A stretch of 64,000 nt of DNA from Gonatopus flavifemur (GCA_018340375.1 JAFFJZ010000004.1:34508001-34572000); one strand, 5' to 3'; numbered from the stretch's first letter, positions 45,233 through 57,400 are shown. Numbers and translations are program-made. The notes: generated by a model not told the origin, from the letters alone.

Positions 45233-45856
45233 TCCAAGTAGCACCAGAATATACTATGAACTCTCTGAATCTGAAAGAGTGAAAAATCGCACGTTTCACT
45301 CCACTAAGTGTCAGAAGTGAGCCTGTCCGCTTCGAGTGGAATTTTCACTCGTTCCGAATGACCTCTCACTCTTTTAGAGTGAAAAATTCACTCTAGCGTC
45401 GAAGTGGTTGTGAATTTCTAACCTCAAACCTTAGAATATCACTCTAAAAGAGTGGAAATTGCACTCGAGAATTCGACAGGCTCACTTCTGGCTGGCTAAA
45501 GAGTGAAATCTCACTCCAAAGATTTTAGAGAGACGTTCTTCGAATATTCGAAATATGTTCTACGCATATTCCAATGAGACCGTTTCATAGGTGCTATGCA
45601 TATTCCAATGAGACCGTTTCATAGGTGCTATGCATATCCATCGAACGTATGTAATCGAATATACGATGGGACGTCAATCGAACGTCGATTGAATGGATAT
45701 CGTACATTTCGGATGTACTATGTACGTTTTAAGTATATTTCAAACAGTCTCATTCGAACATTCTATGAACATTCATTATATGTTCTTCGTATCTCATCAG
45801 TACATCCCACGAACGTTTCTATTTCGTATATACTTTGAAATTCTGTTGCTGCTTGG
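45233..45856. mobile_element. CCCAAGCAGCA MITE, copy 2, interrupted and internally duplicated
   Basis: Left CCAAGTAGCACCAGAATATA, right GAAATTCTGTTGCTGCTTGG. A foreign block of about 270 bp at about 45262-45532 splits CTATGAAC|GTTCTTCGAAT; it has TCTCTGAATCTGAAAGAG and AGATTTTAGAGAGA ends and many AGAGTGAAAAA/TTTCACTC words. Inside the MITE, GCATATTCCAATGAGACCG is duplicated in tandem. Confidence 0.75.
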
Positions 45857-46443
45857 TAAGGAGCAAAGATATATGAGATCGCAAAATCACAATTTTTCAA
45901 ACAATATTTCTCAATATTTTCGAAACGTATTATTCGATCGATACCAAAATCAATAGCCCTCGATTCCTCTCCAAGACGAATATATGATCCGCCGTTTTCC
46001 AACTTAGCGAATAGCGTTAGACCGAAGTATGTACTGCACAATGTTTTTGAGTGATTTGGGTTTGCAAAGAAATCCAAAAATGCTCATATCTCAAAAACTA
46101 AGCCTAAAAAAATCTATATCGCATTTTGACTGCAGAATGACGTATATGAAGTGTTTTCAGCGAAGTCTGAAACACCAGGTATACTTTGAACTACCGTTGC
46201 TCTTTGGGTTCTTTGATGGGATACTAACGACCCATGACGATGCAACCCAAGTCAAATGGTTTCTGACCAATCTTTTTAAGTTAAAGCAATGAAATAAAAA
46301 AAATCGCTCTGTTCAGATTATCTTTATTGATTGAAAAAGGTTTGTACAGAGTGATATGTTGATTTTATCACTTCATTTTCGACGAATCGCTCACAGTCCC
46401 GGAAGAATTCTTGAAGAATACATAAAGAAAATACCCAAGCAGA
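45857..46443. repeat. Half copy of the CAGGGTGACCC element family and flank
   Basis: 45985-46140 (CCGTTTTCCAACTTAGCGAA, GAGTGATTTGGGTTTGCAAA, CTCATATCTCAAAAACTAAG) matches the right half of the 58421-58991 element with moderate divergence. The rest, to 46443, is unassigned AT-rich sequence. Confidence 0.6.
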
Positions 46444-46758
46444 CCCAAGCAGCACTAGAATGTACTATGAACGTTCTTTGAATATCCGAAATATGTTTTA
46501 TGCATATTCGAATGATACCGTTTTATAGGTGCTATGCACATTCATTAAACATATGTAATCGAATATACGACGGTACGTTAATTGAACGTCGATTGAATGA
46601 ATATCGTACATTTCGAATGTACTATGTGAGTTCTAAGTATATTTAAAACAGTCTTATCCGAATATTCTATGAACGTCCATCATATATTCTTCGTATCCCA
46701 TTCGTACATCCTACGAACGTTTCTATTCCGTACCCATACAACAAAAGTTGCTGTGCTA

Positions 46759-48387
46759 CCCTGCTAAAAAAAATCTCTCTGAATCAGTGATCTCAGAATG
46801 CGGGAGCTGACGGCCCCCCCCCCCCCCCCCCATGTGGTCGATGGGACACTCACACTGTCTCACCGCGCGTTCGTATGAGAAAGAAAGAAAGTCTAGAATA
46901 TATACTTTCTCTATTCACACGGACACGCGATGAAACAGCATTAGTGTACCACCGACCACGTGGTGGGGGCCGCCAGCTCCCGCATTCGGAGATCACTGCT
47001 CTGAATCTCTCTGAAATCTCCCTGAATTTCTCTGAATCTCTCTATATTTTGGGACAAATTTCAGAGAAATTCAGAGTAATTCCAGAGTAATTCAGAAGAA
47101 GACTTTTCCGATAGTGATACTTTCTGAATTCTTCAACTTTCTCTGAATCTCAGCGCATATCACTGAATCCCTCAGAATTTTATACATTTAAATTTCAAAG
47201 CTCCCTCTGAATTTACCTGAATATCTCTAAATTTCTCTAAATCTCCCGGAATCTAATGTATTCAGATTTCAAAGCTTCTCCTGAATTCCTCTGAATTTCT
47301 CTGAATTTCTCTGGATCTCTCTGAATCCCTCTGAATTCCTCTAAATCTCCGGGAATTTAATGTATTCAGATTTCAAAGCTTCCTCTGATTTTCTCTGAAT
47401 CTCTCCGAATTCCTCTAAATATCCCGGAATTTAATGTATTCAGATTTCAAAGCTTCCTCTGAATTCCTTTGAATTTCTCTGAATTTCTCTGAATTTCTCT
47501 GAATCTCCCTGAATTACTCTGAATCTTCCTAAATTCCTCTGAATATTCCTAACAAGTTCCACGCACAATTTTTCTTCATGTATTTGTCTCTGGAAGTCTC
47601 TGAAACTTCCAGAAAGCCTCTGAAATGCAGGACCAAGATTTTACTGAATTTGTTCCTCTCTGAATTTCCCAGACTTCCCCCGCATCTCTCTCTGAATTCC
47701 GCTGAATCTCTCTGAATCTTTCTGAAAAATCCCACGCACAATTTTTCCTAATTCACCTGTCTCTCTGAATCTTTGACCCTCCCTGAATACTTCTGAAATC
47801 CTGAACCAAAAAATTTTACTGAACTAATTTCTCTCTGAATTTCTCTGAATTCCTGTGAATGTCTCTGAATTACTCTGAATCTTTCTAAATTCCTCTGAAT
47901 ATTTATAAAAAGTTCTACGCACAATTTTTCTTAATGTATCTGGCTCTAGAAGTCTCTAAAACTTCCAGAGAGCATCTGAAATGCAGGATCAAGATTTCAC
48001 TGAATTAATTCCTCTCTGAATTTCTCTGAATTCCTCTGAATCTCTCTGAATCATTCTGAATCTTTCTAAATTCTTCTGAATATTTCTGAAAAGTTCTACA
48101 CACAATCGTTCTGAATTCATCTATCTCTGAAAGTGCCTGACACTCCTTGAACGCCTCTGAAATGCAGGACCAAGAATTTTACTAAATTTGTTCCTCTTTG
48201 AATTTCCCAGAATTTCCCTGCATCTCTCTGAGTTCCTCTGAATTTTTCTGAATCCTTCTGAAATATTCAAAGCACAAGTTCTCTCAATCCACTAATCTCT
48301 GAAATCCTCTGAACCACGCTGAATTGCTCTGAATTTCTCTGAAAAGTGAAATTTTCAGAGAGATTTAGAGAGATTTTCTTACCAGGG
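46759..48387. mobile_element. CCCTGCTA-ended element made of CTCTGAATTT repeats
   Basis: Left CCCTGCTAAAAAAAATCTCT and right AGAGATTTTCTTACCAGGG. About 1.3 kb of the interior is reiteration of CTCTGAAT/TTTCTCTGAATTTCTCTGAA in one orientation, organised in longer direct repeats (for example TGAAATGCAGGACCAAGA near 47625, 47975 and 48160). The right end switches to the complementary orientation. No coding domain. Confidence 0.75.
46785..46998. mobile_element. hAT-like MITE, 214 bp, with poly-C run
   Basis: CAGTGATCTCAGAATGCGGG and CCCGCATTCGGAGATCACTG ends. CTCTGAAT at 46777-46784 and 46999-47006 is an 8-bp duplication, though the host itself repeats that word. Contains 18 consecutive C at 46814-46831. 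Confidence 0.75.
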
Positions 48388-48663
48388 AACCATTGCCCTT
48401 ATGTTGTTTCTTAAATTTACGCGAAGTTGCTGGTAATTCGCTACGCATGTGATCAAGAGTTTCATGAAACCGAGCAACTTTCCAGCAATACGACAACAAC
48501 TCAACCCAAAATCCCAGATTCACAGCATGTTGTTACGCATTTGGCGACGCAACGTCCCTGCAAATTGCTTCAAACTGTTGCTGAGTTTTTTCAACAATTT
48601 GCCGCATATTTGCTTAGCACTTTGCTGTTAGGGTATATACTTTGAAATTCTGTTGCTGCTTGG

Positions 48664-48823
48664 ATGTCAACGACGGTGAAAAGCAAGGTTAGGAATGCCG
48701 GTAATGTTTACTAATGCTGATTTTGAAAAAGTAAACAATGACATCCAACGAATATGCGAATAGAATATTATACACTTACTTGGTGAGTTTTATCCTATGA
48801 ACAGGCCAATTGCACCTTTGAAC
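48664..48823. other. Short unassigned stretch
   Basis: Nothing recognised; AT-rich, up to the hAT MITE target duplication at 48816-48823. Confidence 0.4.
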
Positions 48824-48970
48824 CAGTGATGCCAGTATTCCCTAGAAAAATCTTCAGATTTTTTGGCATTGGTCATTTCTTTCCAAATTGAAAATATGAT
48901 TGGCCGGTTGTACAAGAAATAACCAATCATCAGATGCTGAAGATTTTTCTAGGGAATACTGGCAACGCTG
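48824..48970. mobile_element. hAT-like MITE family D, copy 1 (147 bp)
   Basis: CAGTGATGCCAGTATTCCCT...AGGGAATACTGGCAACGCTG, with a perfect 8-bp duplication CTTTGAAC at 48816-48823 and 48971-48978. Same length and ends as 62884-63030. Confidence 0.9.
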
Positions 48971-48978
48971 CTTTGAAC

Positions 48979-49133
48979 CCCTTGAATCCTAATATATAAT
49001 ATCACATTTTTATATATAGGATTCAACATTTCACACGTACTGCACGCGAGGGAATGAGGTAGAAAAGTGTTGCGAAAGGCAAAGTCGGTACTACTTGAGA
49101 ATTCTGTTGCTCGGTAGATGCCACCCAAGCAGC
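48979..49133. other. Unassigned stretch with a MITE-end scrap
   Basis: ACTTGAGAATTCTGTTGCTC near 49090-49115 resembles a CCCAAGCAGCA MITE end. Otherwise nothing seen. Confidence 0.35.
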
Positions 49134-49440
49134 AACAGAATTTCAAAGTATATACGAAACAGAAACGTTCGTGGAATGTACGAATGAGATACGGAGAACA
49201 TATAATGAACGTTCATAGAATCTTCGAATGAGACTGTTTGAAATATACTTAAGACGTACATAGTACATTCGAAATGTACGATATTCATTCAATCGACGTT
49301 CGATTGACATACCATCGTATATTCGATTACATACATCCGATGAATATGCATCGCACCTACGAAACGGTCTCATTGGAATGTGCATAGAACATATTTCGAA
49401 TATTCAAAGAACGTTCATAGCATATTCTAGTGCTGCTTGG
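49134..49440. mobile_element. CCCAAGCAGCA MITE, copy 4
   Basis: CCCAAGCAGCAACAGAATTT to TAGTGCTGCTTGG. Same orientation as copy 1, about 307 bp, few differences. Confidence 0.85.
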
Positions 49441-49870
49441 ACATCTTTTCAGAAATTGAAGTTCTGAAAGATGTCTTATAGATGATATTTTAAGAACTCC
49501 GATGCAATAGATTTTTCAGATACTTTATACAAGCATCCAGTGCCGTCTTTACAAATTTTTCTTCCTTCTTCAATCGACGTGTAACAAAGGAAAGCGTATG
49601 GGCACTGCCCATCAGCTGTCCTTTGTTACACGTCGATTGAAGAAGGAAGGAGAATTATCAAAGACGACACTGCAAGCATCTATAAGATATCTTTCTGAAG
49701 ATTTCTGATATACATCTATAAGACATCTTTTAGACATATCTTAAAGGTTTCTTTCATCGGATATCTTATATTCATCTTTAAGAACTCAAGGTTTACTGGA
49801 TAATTAGTTCAACAAGAATTCTTTATGAATTCTTCTGGGACTATTATGCTGTGTGGGATTTGGCAGAATA
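49441..49870. repeat. AGATGTCTT-family repeat, host of a hAT MITE
   Basis: AGATGTCTTATAGATGATAT and related words on both strands, as in 19361-22502. Interrupted at 49538-49672. Confidence 0.55.
49538..49672. mobile_element. hAT-like MITE, 135 bp, CAGTGCCGTC ends
   Basis: CAGTGCCGTC...GACGACACTG with perfect 8-bp duplication CAAGCATC (49530-49537, 49673-49680). Arms about 55 bp (CTTCAATCGACGTGTAACAA and mirror) around a GGGCACTGCCC centre. Confidence 0.9.
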
Positions 49871-49878
49871 CTTCCTTA

Positions 49879-50010
49879 ACAGCACATCCACCGATTTCTA
49901 CGTCGTGTCGTATCTCCGTGGACTCCACGTGGATAAATGGTGGACGTGGATAGGACGAAGATTCCACGTGGAGGCAATGCAGAGGCAGCGTAGAAATGTC
50001 TAGTGCTGTA
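49879..50010. repeat. ACAGCAC-ended foldback with CCACGTGG core
   Basis: ACAGCACATCCACCGATTTC and TAGAAATGTCTAGTGCTGT are imperfectly inverted. The interior holds GACTCCACGTGGATAAATGG and mirror. A diverged relative lies at about 51786-51896. Confidence 0.6.
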
Positions 50011-50103
50011 CGGGTTGTGCTCGTGTCCTTTTCTAACCAATGGTTCCGGTTGCATCAGGCGTAAGATTTTTGGGCTTTTGCATTTTAGGGCTTATGATAC
50101 TCT

Positions 50104-51040
50104 TCATCATCATGAAGTAATCAGTCTTATGACTGGTTTGATGAAATCCTCCAACCCTGTCTATTATTCGCTAACCGTTCAATTTCTGCATATCTACGAC
50201 AACCCTTATCTTGTATAATTTGCTTCATATAACTTAATCTAGGTCTCCCTCTTCGAGTTTCACCATTCATTTTCCCCTCCAATATCGTTTTCAATAAGCT
50301 ATCATGCCTTAATGTGTGTTCTATCAGATTACTTCTTCTTTTCACGACCTGTCTCAAAAGACTTCTTTTTTCATTTACCTTCTCAAGTACTTCTTCATTT
50401 TTTACTTTCTTTATCCTCTTTACTCTAAGCATCCTTCTATAACACCACATTTCAAAAGCTTCAAGTCTTCGTTGGTCCGTTTTTCCAATTGTCCAAGTTT
50501 CGCAACCATATAATGTTGTGCTCCAAACGTAACTCTTCGAGAATTTCTTCCTTACTCCTAAGCTAATATTCTTCGAACATAGTAACTGTTTCTTTTGGTA
50601 AAAAGCCTGTTTCCCTTGTGCTATTCTTCCTCTTATATCTCTTTCGCTTTTACCGTCTTCTGTGTGTAATTATGCATCCTAGATATTTAAATTCTTCCAC
50701 TTGCTGAATCCCTCTGCATCTATTTTGATTTTCGTTCTTGTTGATGTTTTCGCTGTTGTACAAATCATGAATTTTGTTTTGTCCTCATTTATATTCATGC
50801 AATCGTTTTCCAGTAATACTGCTTTCATAGCGTTGAAAGTATTTTCTAACTCTTCACCACTCGTAGCTAATCTAGCTATGTCACCCGCAAATCTCAACAT
50901 GCTTACATTTTCACCTCGAATCTGTAATTTCAATTGCACTTGCTCCTTCACTTCGTTCATCGCTTCTTCTATATACAAATTGAAAATCAATCGCGATAGT
51001 GACCATCCTTGTCTCACCCCTCTATGATACTCTAGCATGA
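50104..51040 (-). pseudogene. RTE-like non-LTR retrotransposon, 5'-truncated and decayed
   Basis: Minus strand. 51038-50679 gives RT palm motifs GVRQGWSLSRLIFNLYIEEA and MLRFAGDIARLATSGEELEN; family members carry FADD here, and this copy has FAGD, losing a catalytic Asp. After a frame break, 50450-50127 gives the C-terminal RRGRPRLSYMKQIIQDKGC typical of insect endonuclease-RT LINEs. The 3' end carries TCATAAGACTGATTACTTCA and a short ATG repeat. Not functional. Confidence 0.8.
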
Positions 51041-51458
51041 TTTATAACAATGATTCATCAAATTTGGTGTGTTCTAATTTCCGTTCCGCTAACGACTCAA
51101 AATTCGCTCCGTTTCTTAAATTCAAAACGTCTGAACGTAGATGGAATATAAGTAATTGGCTCATTTCACGGTTTGAAAATCCACTCCAAGTGTCAATAGT
51201 CAATAAAATATTCCGGGTCAGAGAAGATGAAATTTTTATTGTAACAAACACTCATTTAAATCAGTTACATTATGTAAATTTTAGTATCGTCTAATAATAC
51301 AATGTGTTGAAACGCGAAGGAGTTTTCATAACGCAATCAAAATTTTCATCATTTATAATTCTACTGAACACTACAAGATGATTTTGTAACCATCATCAAG
51401 AAAAAATTAACCTGTTGAATTCATTTTGTACGACAATATTAAAGAGTTTCCCGCGAAG
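51041..51458. other. Putative promoter/5' region of second ATAD2-like gene
   Basis: AT-rich, no repeat recognised. In-frame TAA at 51408-51410 precedes the reading frame of the next exon. No convincing 3' splice site lies between it and the ATG at 51459 (only weak TTAAAG|AG), which favours 51459 as the start. Confidence 0.35.
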
Positions 51459-54400
51459 ATGACTGCTGTAAAAGATTTTTCTTCTATCGGCGGTCTTGAA
51501 AAACATATCAGAGTGGTCAAGGAAATGGTATTATTTCCCTTGATGTACGGTGAGGTTTATGCGAAATTTAACCTCAGACCACCTCGAGGTTTATTATTCT
51601 ACGGTCCACCAGGTAATCATTTTTAAAGTTTAAGAAATTAGTTTGTTAGTTCCAACTGAGGTAAAGTATTATTTAATGGATATTTAGAGATGAAGTTTAC
51701 GTGTTTTTAAACCACTTTGATGATTCGAAATCATTATTTATGTTGAGTGCTTGCGCGAATGAATACAAAATGATCGAACCCTAAAAGCATACCCGCCGAT
51801 GTCCACGTCGCATTTTTTGGACTGTATGTGGATAAAAGGTGGATTAACGAGAATGCCATGTAGAGGCAACATAGAAATATCCGTTGCTCTATAGGAAACG
51901 AGTTGCAAATACTTGACTAAACTATCCAGACAATAAATAAAAGGAGATTAATGAATTTTCGAAATCTTTAAGAATTTCAGAGTTTTAGCGAAAGCGAACA
52001 CTATGAAAAATAGACTGAAATTGCCTGTATCAGATGAATATGAAAATTCTGAAACTTGTAAATGAAATAAAGTTCAATAATGAATCCATGAAATTTTCCT
52101 GCAAAATTTATTAAAATTCATATAACAATGCATGAAAAATCATAATTCTGTATGAGATATCATAAAATTTCATATGGAAATTTACGAAAGTTCTGAAAAT
52201 TGATATAAAATTCATCTGTTAATTGCTTCTCATAAATTTATATGAAATTTAAGAAGCAACTTTATACAGGAAAGAATAATCATTTTCTCGAAAATACATT
52301 AGGTGTAAATCAGTTATGATTAGAAAGGAAAATCAGTATGGAGAACAATACATTACTTCTATGTTCTTGATATATTTTTAAGGGATAAATGTAACGGGGT
52401 ACACAGTAAAAAGTAAAACTTAGTTTCAACCTTGACATCGGCTTATTTCAAGATGCAGCCAAAACTAGCCCTATTTCAGCTGAAAGTAAGCATCGAAAAC
52501 AAATGCTGACACAATGGGAAAGACTGAATTTCAGTCAAGTTTTCAAGTAAGATGCAGCCACTTTCAGTCAGACTTTTTACAGTGTATGACAGGAAGTCAG
52601 GGATGGAATTACTGCTGTTCGATGCATCGATGTTTTCAAATAACTTGAAATGGAAAACTTGTTACGTTCAATGTATATTTGTTTAGTTGCAATCAAACAG
52701 TCACATAGAACGAACGAGAAAACTTCCTTCTGTACGCCAGAGAAAAATTTTTTTTTACAGTTGTAAACCAATTGGAATGAAACTCGCATGGAACTACTAT
52801 GGGGTTGTGAATAAAACGTGGTATGAGTTTCTTTGCAATCGGATAACCAGAAGCGTAAATACAAGCGGTCGCCAAATTACAATTTTCGATAACATGTTTC
52901 CTTTCCCCTTCCCATTTCTTTGAAAGGACAGGTTAAAACGTATACGAAACCAGCGATGTTAGGAGAATCTTGGTACACGAAGTTGATTGGACAATTTTCC
53001 CATATCGTCCAATCATATAATCAATTCTACAGGAATCGTCCAATCGATGGAGGGTACCAAGATTCCCCGAGTCGAAATTTTGCCCCTGCTTTGTCGATCC
53101 AATCAGTAAGATTGCCCCTATTTTCACGCTATAGAAACTACTTGGTCCTACTTCTCCGCTTCGAATATTAGCTAAGTTCGTTTACCGATGTCCTAAGTTA
53201 CTCCAACTCGCTCCAAGTATTTTGGATTCGCTACTTCCAGTTTAAGCCACGAAATGATTGGTTTGGTACAAGTTGGAGCAACTCAGAGCACGTAGAACGA
53301 ACGAACCTATTTTTTGATTCTATTTTTCTACTCCACAATCTACTGCTCCTACATAGAACCTAATGCTCCTACATGTTGGATTTTTCGAATAATAATAATA
53401 TCACATAAAGCGCATTTTCTCAATTAAATCAAAATTATATCCATCAAACAAATAGATTCTTATTCACATACGAATCTAATGATTATTACTTGATTCAAAT
53501 TAAACATTCATTTCATTAAAATAAATATTTATTTTATAGAATCAAAAAAAAATTTGTTTTTTAGAATCAAATCAAATTTGTCTTTACCCAAATGAATATC
53601 CATCAGATTTTTTTTCAACTGAATGTTTTATGTAGGTGTATAAAAAATAGAATACCCGACTTGAATTATACCCAAGTAGAAATTGGCTCAATACTGGCGT
53701 GACTCCGGCTGACCACAACAGCCGAGTTGCCAAGATCATAATTGCAACATCAATCGACTATCGATTTTGTAGTCAGCCAGAGTCATATCATTACTGGGAT
53801 ATTGCCGTCTGTTATACATATGGAATGATAATACCGACTCTGGCTGAATACTGGCGCGGTACCGTTTCTCGAAATCCTGGGTATTGTCCAGACAGTATTC
53901 ATTCGATACTGACCCTATACCGTCTGTCCACGCGAGCCAATACCGGCTGAAAGTTTGCGAATGTTCGGCGACAGTTGAGAAACGGTAATGATTCTGAACA
54001 GACACAGTTGTTCTTGCCGAACGTTGGCAAATACAACCTCGCCAGTACCACGCCATTTGTCATAATGAATTGATTTTAACGACAATACAACATCGATTTC
54101 GTAGTCAGCCAGTGCCATATTGATACTGGCATATAGTCGGCTATCAAATCTATGAAATAGTAATCCGCACTCTGGCTCAGTACTGGCGCCGCTTTGGTTT
54201 ACCATAACAGCCGGATTTCCATAGACATAATTTTAACGTAGTTCGACTACCGATTTTGTAGTTAGCCATTGCCCTACCGATCCTGGCACTCGATCGCCTA
54301 TTTGATATATTGAATGGTCATCCCAACTCTGGCTCAGTACTGGTGAAGCTTCGGCTCACCCTAATAGCCTGATCCCCATCGCTACGATTTTAACGACAAT

Positions 54401-57400
54401 ACAACATCGATTTCATAGTCAGCCAGTGCCATATTGATACTGGCATATAGTCGGCTATCAAATATATGAAATGGTAATCCCAACTTTGGCTCGGTACTGG
54501 CGCCGCTTTGGTTTACCATAACAGCCGGATTCCCATAGACATAATTTTAACGTAGTTCGACTACCGATTTTGTAGTTAGCCATTGCCCTACCGATCCTGG
54601 CACTCGATCGCCTATTGGATATATTGAATGGTTATCCCAACTCTGGCACAGTACTGGTGCGGCTCCGTTACACTACGATCCGTGTATTTTCCGGCCAGTA
54701 TTGATTCATTACTGGCCCAACACTGTCTGTCCACGCCAACCAATACCGTCTCAACTCCGTCGAACATGTGCAGCCAGTTGAAAAACAGTAATGGGCCTGA
54801 ACAGGAACAGTTGTTTTTGCCGAACTCTGGCAAATACAACCTTTCCAGTACTGGGCGATTTGTCAACTCCGGCAATTTCCACATGGGATACTTCGCTTCG
54901 CGAATAGGAACAGTCGGTCAATTGTGCCTGTACATTGCGCATAAAAACGCTCTATTGTGAGCTATTGTGTCTATTGTGTCCATGTTGTATTGTAAATTCA
55001 GATACACATCATTACATTCGGTTTGAGAGATCGCAGACAGAAACAATTCTGATCTCTTGTATGGTATTTACGGGAAGAGACAGGTGCACATCATCACGTC
55101 AATTCCAGACAGAAACAAGTTCCACTATAAATGCGGATATGCTCCGTTAACATCGGTTCTTCGAATTGCAGGCAAAAACAGGCGACCTATGCATCCTGTA
55201 TATTACGGGGAGAGGCAACTGTGCTGTGCAATGGGTGCTGCAATTCCAGACAGGCTCTCACTTTTTGATGAATTCGTATTCATACCGTTAGACTCAAGTC
55301 TTGAAATTCCGAATCCAAGCCGTCGAATGTTGATGCGTAAACAATCCGGTTACAAACCATAAGTCTATCTACCCGATATTCCTGATATATGCAGTCATGC
55401 CATTGAAAATCACACAGATACAGATAGAACCTCTATCCGTAGTTCTGAACTTTTTACCAGGAGGAATTTCTATTTTAATAGCATTTTTCACTAATATTCC
55501 CACAATATTTGTGGCATCGTGTTCTGAGAATATTTGAAATAGTCTCATTCGTAGAATATATTCGCACGGAATCAGAATCTCTATAGAATATTCGATTATC
55601 CTCAATATATATTCTCAGATTATTCTCAGAACGTGTGTGTGCTACCTGGGTATATTCTCGATCTGCATTTTTCTCCGTGTATATCAAACCATTCGAGACC
55701 GAATCATCTCTCTATATCGAACTTCCTTCTGATTCTCATTAAGAGAAATAAAAGAGGAGGAACCGAAAGGAGTTGCATTAAAAAAAGTTCCAGACAACCG
55801 ACTATATTTGAAAACTTACAGGAGATACGAGATACGTAATACAAGTTCGCAAGACACCAGACCCAGATGCAAATCCGCGGATGGACAGGATCCCCAAATA
55901 CGCATGTAGATTCAGGTTCCCACTCGGAATTCGTCACCTCCTGTCTGAAACACCTCAGGTTCCCGCTCGGGATCGTTCAGCCCCCCCCCCCCCTCCCCCA
56001 TTGGATCGGCGACGTGAGAATCTGAGAGATCCGAGTTGGACCTGGTCAGAACCTAGCGGGTCCTGGGCGAAAACCTGAATCTGCATGCGAATTTTGGAAT
56101 CCTGGTGATCCGGGAAATTGCAACTGGGGGCATATCGGTGGTTCAGCTAGTGTTTACACAGTCCAGTACCCAGTAAACATTTTTGCATCACTCTTGTGGA
56201 TCACTCCGAAATATATCTTGGAGAGGTGTACATAGAAAATGTCACATGTAACAAATTGAGATGTTTTAAAGACAACTAATTGGAGATATTAGATAATTAA
56301 TATGTTATAACTATGTTTTCATTGTAATGTAATTATAAATATGTAGTTGGAATACTGGAACTTCAACTTGTTTTCATAACTATCTTTTCAAACTGCACAC
56401 AACTCGAATGTATTAATCTTTCGAATAACTTTTCTCATAACTGATTCCGAATAGTTGGCGTGATCAATGAAGTTGTGGTTGATGAAAATATGTCACGTCA
56501 GTTTAATCACCAAAGTTGTAAGAATTGGATGAACTATACAAAATATTATTGCATGAAAAAGCAACTATCGATCAGCAGTTGAATTTATTACATTGAAAAA
56601 GTTTTCGTCACCATGAAATTATGGCCATGACGACTGTTTCTGATAATAGGATAATATGCCATAAAGCACTGGGAGGCTTTCTGAACGGTCAGAAAACGTA
56701 CTTGGTTTTGCAGAGAACGTCTAATTATTCAGACTTAGGATGTCTCAGGATGTTCTAAAAACGTCGCATTTGTGTCTCAGTGACATGCAAATATCCCGTT
56801 CGGTTCCAATTATGTCCATCGTGTGGATGGGGTCAAATTAATCCAAAACCAAATCACCGAAAGAATAGTTGGAAAGAATAATGCATTATGTTATCTCTTT
56901 TTAAATAATGATTTTGTTGATTTGGCCCTCATCCTCAAATCGCATCACTTACTTTTTATAGATTACAAAAAACAAACCATTTAATAGTTTTCGGAACAAT
57001 CAGTATTCAGTATTTTAGTACTCGAAACAACACTTTCCTTTCGGGATACAACAGGGCTACCTCATGGAATGAAAAGTGAAATTCCTTTATGAGCTGCGTT
57101 GCTTTTATAGAGGTTCTGGATTTTTGTGTCATAAAAAAAAAGTTGACCATTTAGTTGGCGAACACATCCGCTACTCAATCCAACAATAAATATAGGGGGA
57201 AGTCTTCCAGTACCGGACACTTGAGGTTAATGGTTCATAAAAAAATAAAATACCTAGGAACTCCAATATTTTTGTTTTCATAATAAACTTTCGACAGCTT
57301 TTAACAATACAATAAATACTCACATATTTATTTTATTTGGAAATAACGAAAAAATATATTCGTATTGAATACTAAAAATTGACGAGTTTGAAAAGTGGCA

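Larger units (their letters stand above)
46733..48633. mobile_element. TA-flanked element CCCATACAAC...GCTGTTAGGG
   Basis: TA at 46731-46732 and 48634-48635. Ends CCCATACAACAAAAGTTGCT and TTAGCACTTTGCTGTTAGGG. The uninterrupted site is visible in other MITE copies (TTCGTATATACTTTG near 45825), confirming TA duplication. The own part of the interior (48388-48633) repeats GCAAATTGC/CAGCAATAC-like words. Confidence 0.75.
46444..48663. mobile_element. CCCAAGCAGCA MITE, copy 3, split by a three-layer insertion
   Basis: Outer left part 46444-46732 and right part 48634-48663 (TATATACTTTGAAATTCTGT) together make one MITE. The inserted element 46733-48633 duplicates a TA. It contains 46759-48387, which in turn contains 46785-46998. 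Confidence 0.8.

Noticed and set aside
51459..51612. Second ATAD2-like copy as a processed retrogene
   Set aside because: It keeps the ancestral Walker A intron at the same position and phase.
53671..54900. CRISPR array or centromeric satellite
   Set aside because: Repeats are about 157/314 bp with no unique spacers, in a eukaryotic intron and only a few copies.
55633..56078. Pro-rich frame around the poly-C run
   Set aside because: Driven by the C homopolymer; no start or splice support.
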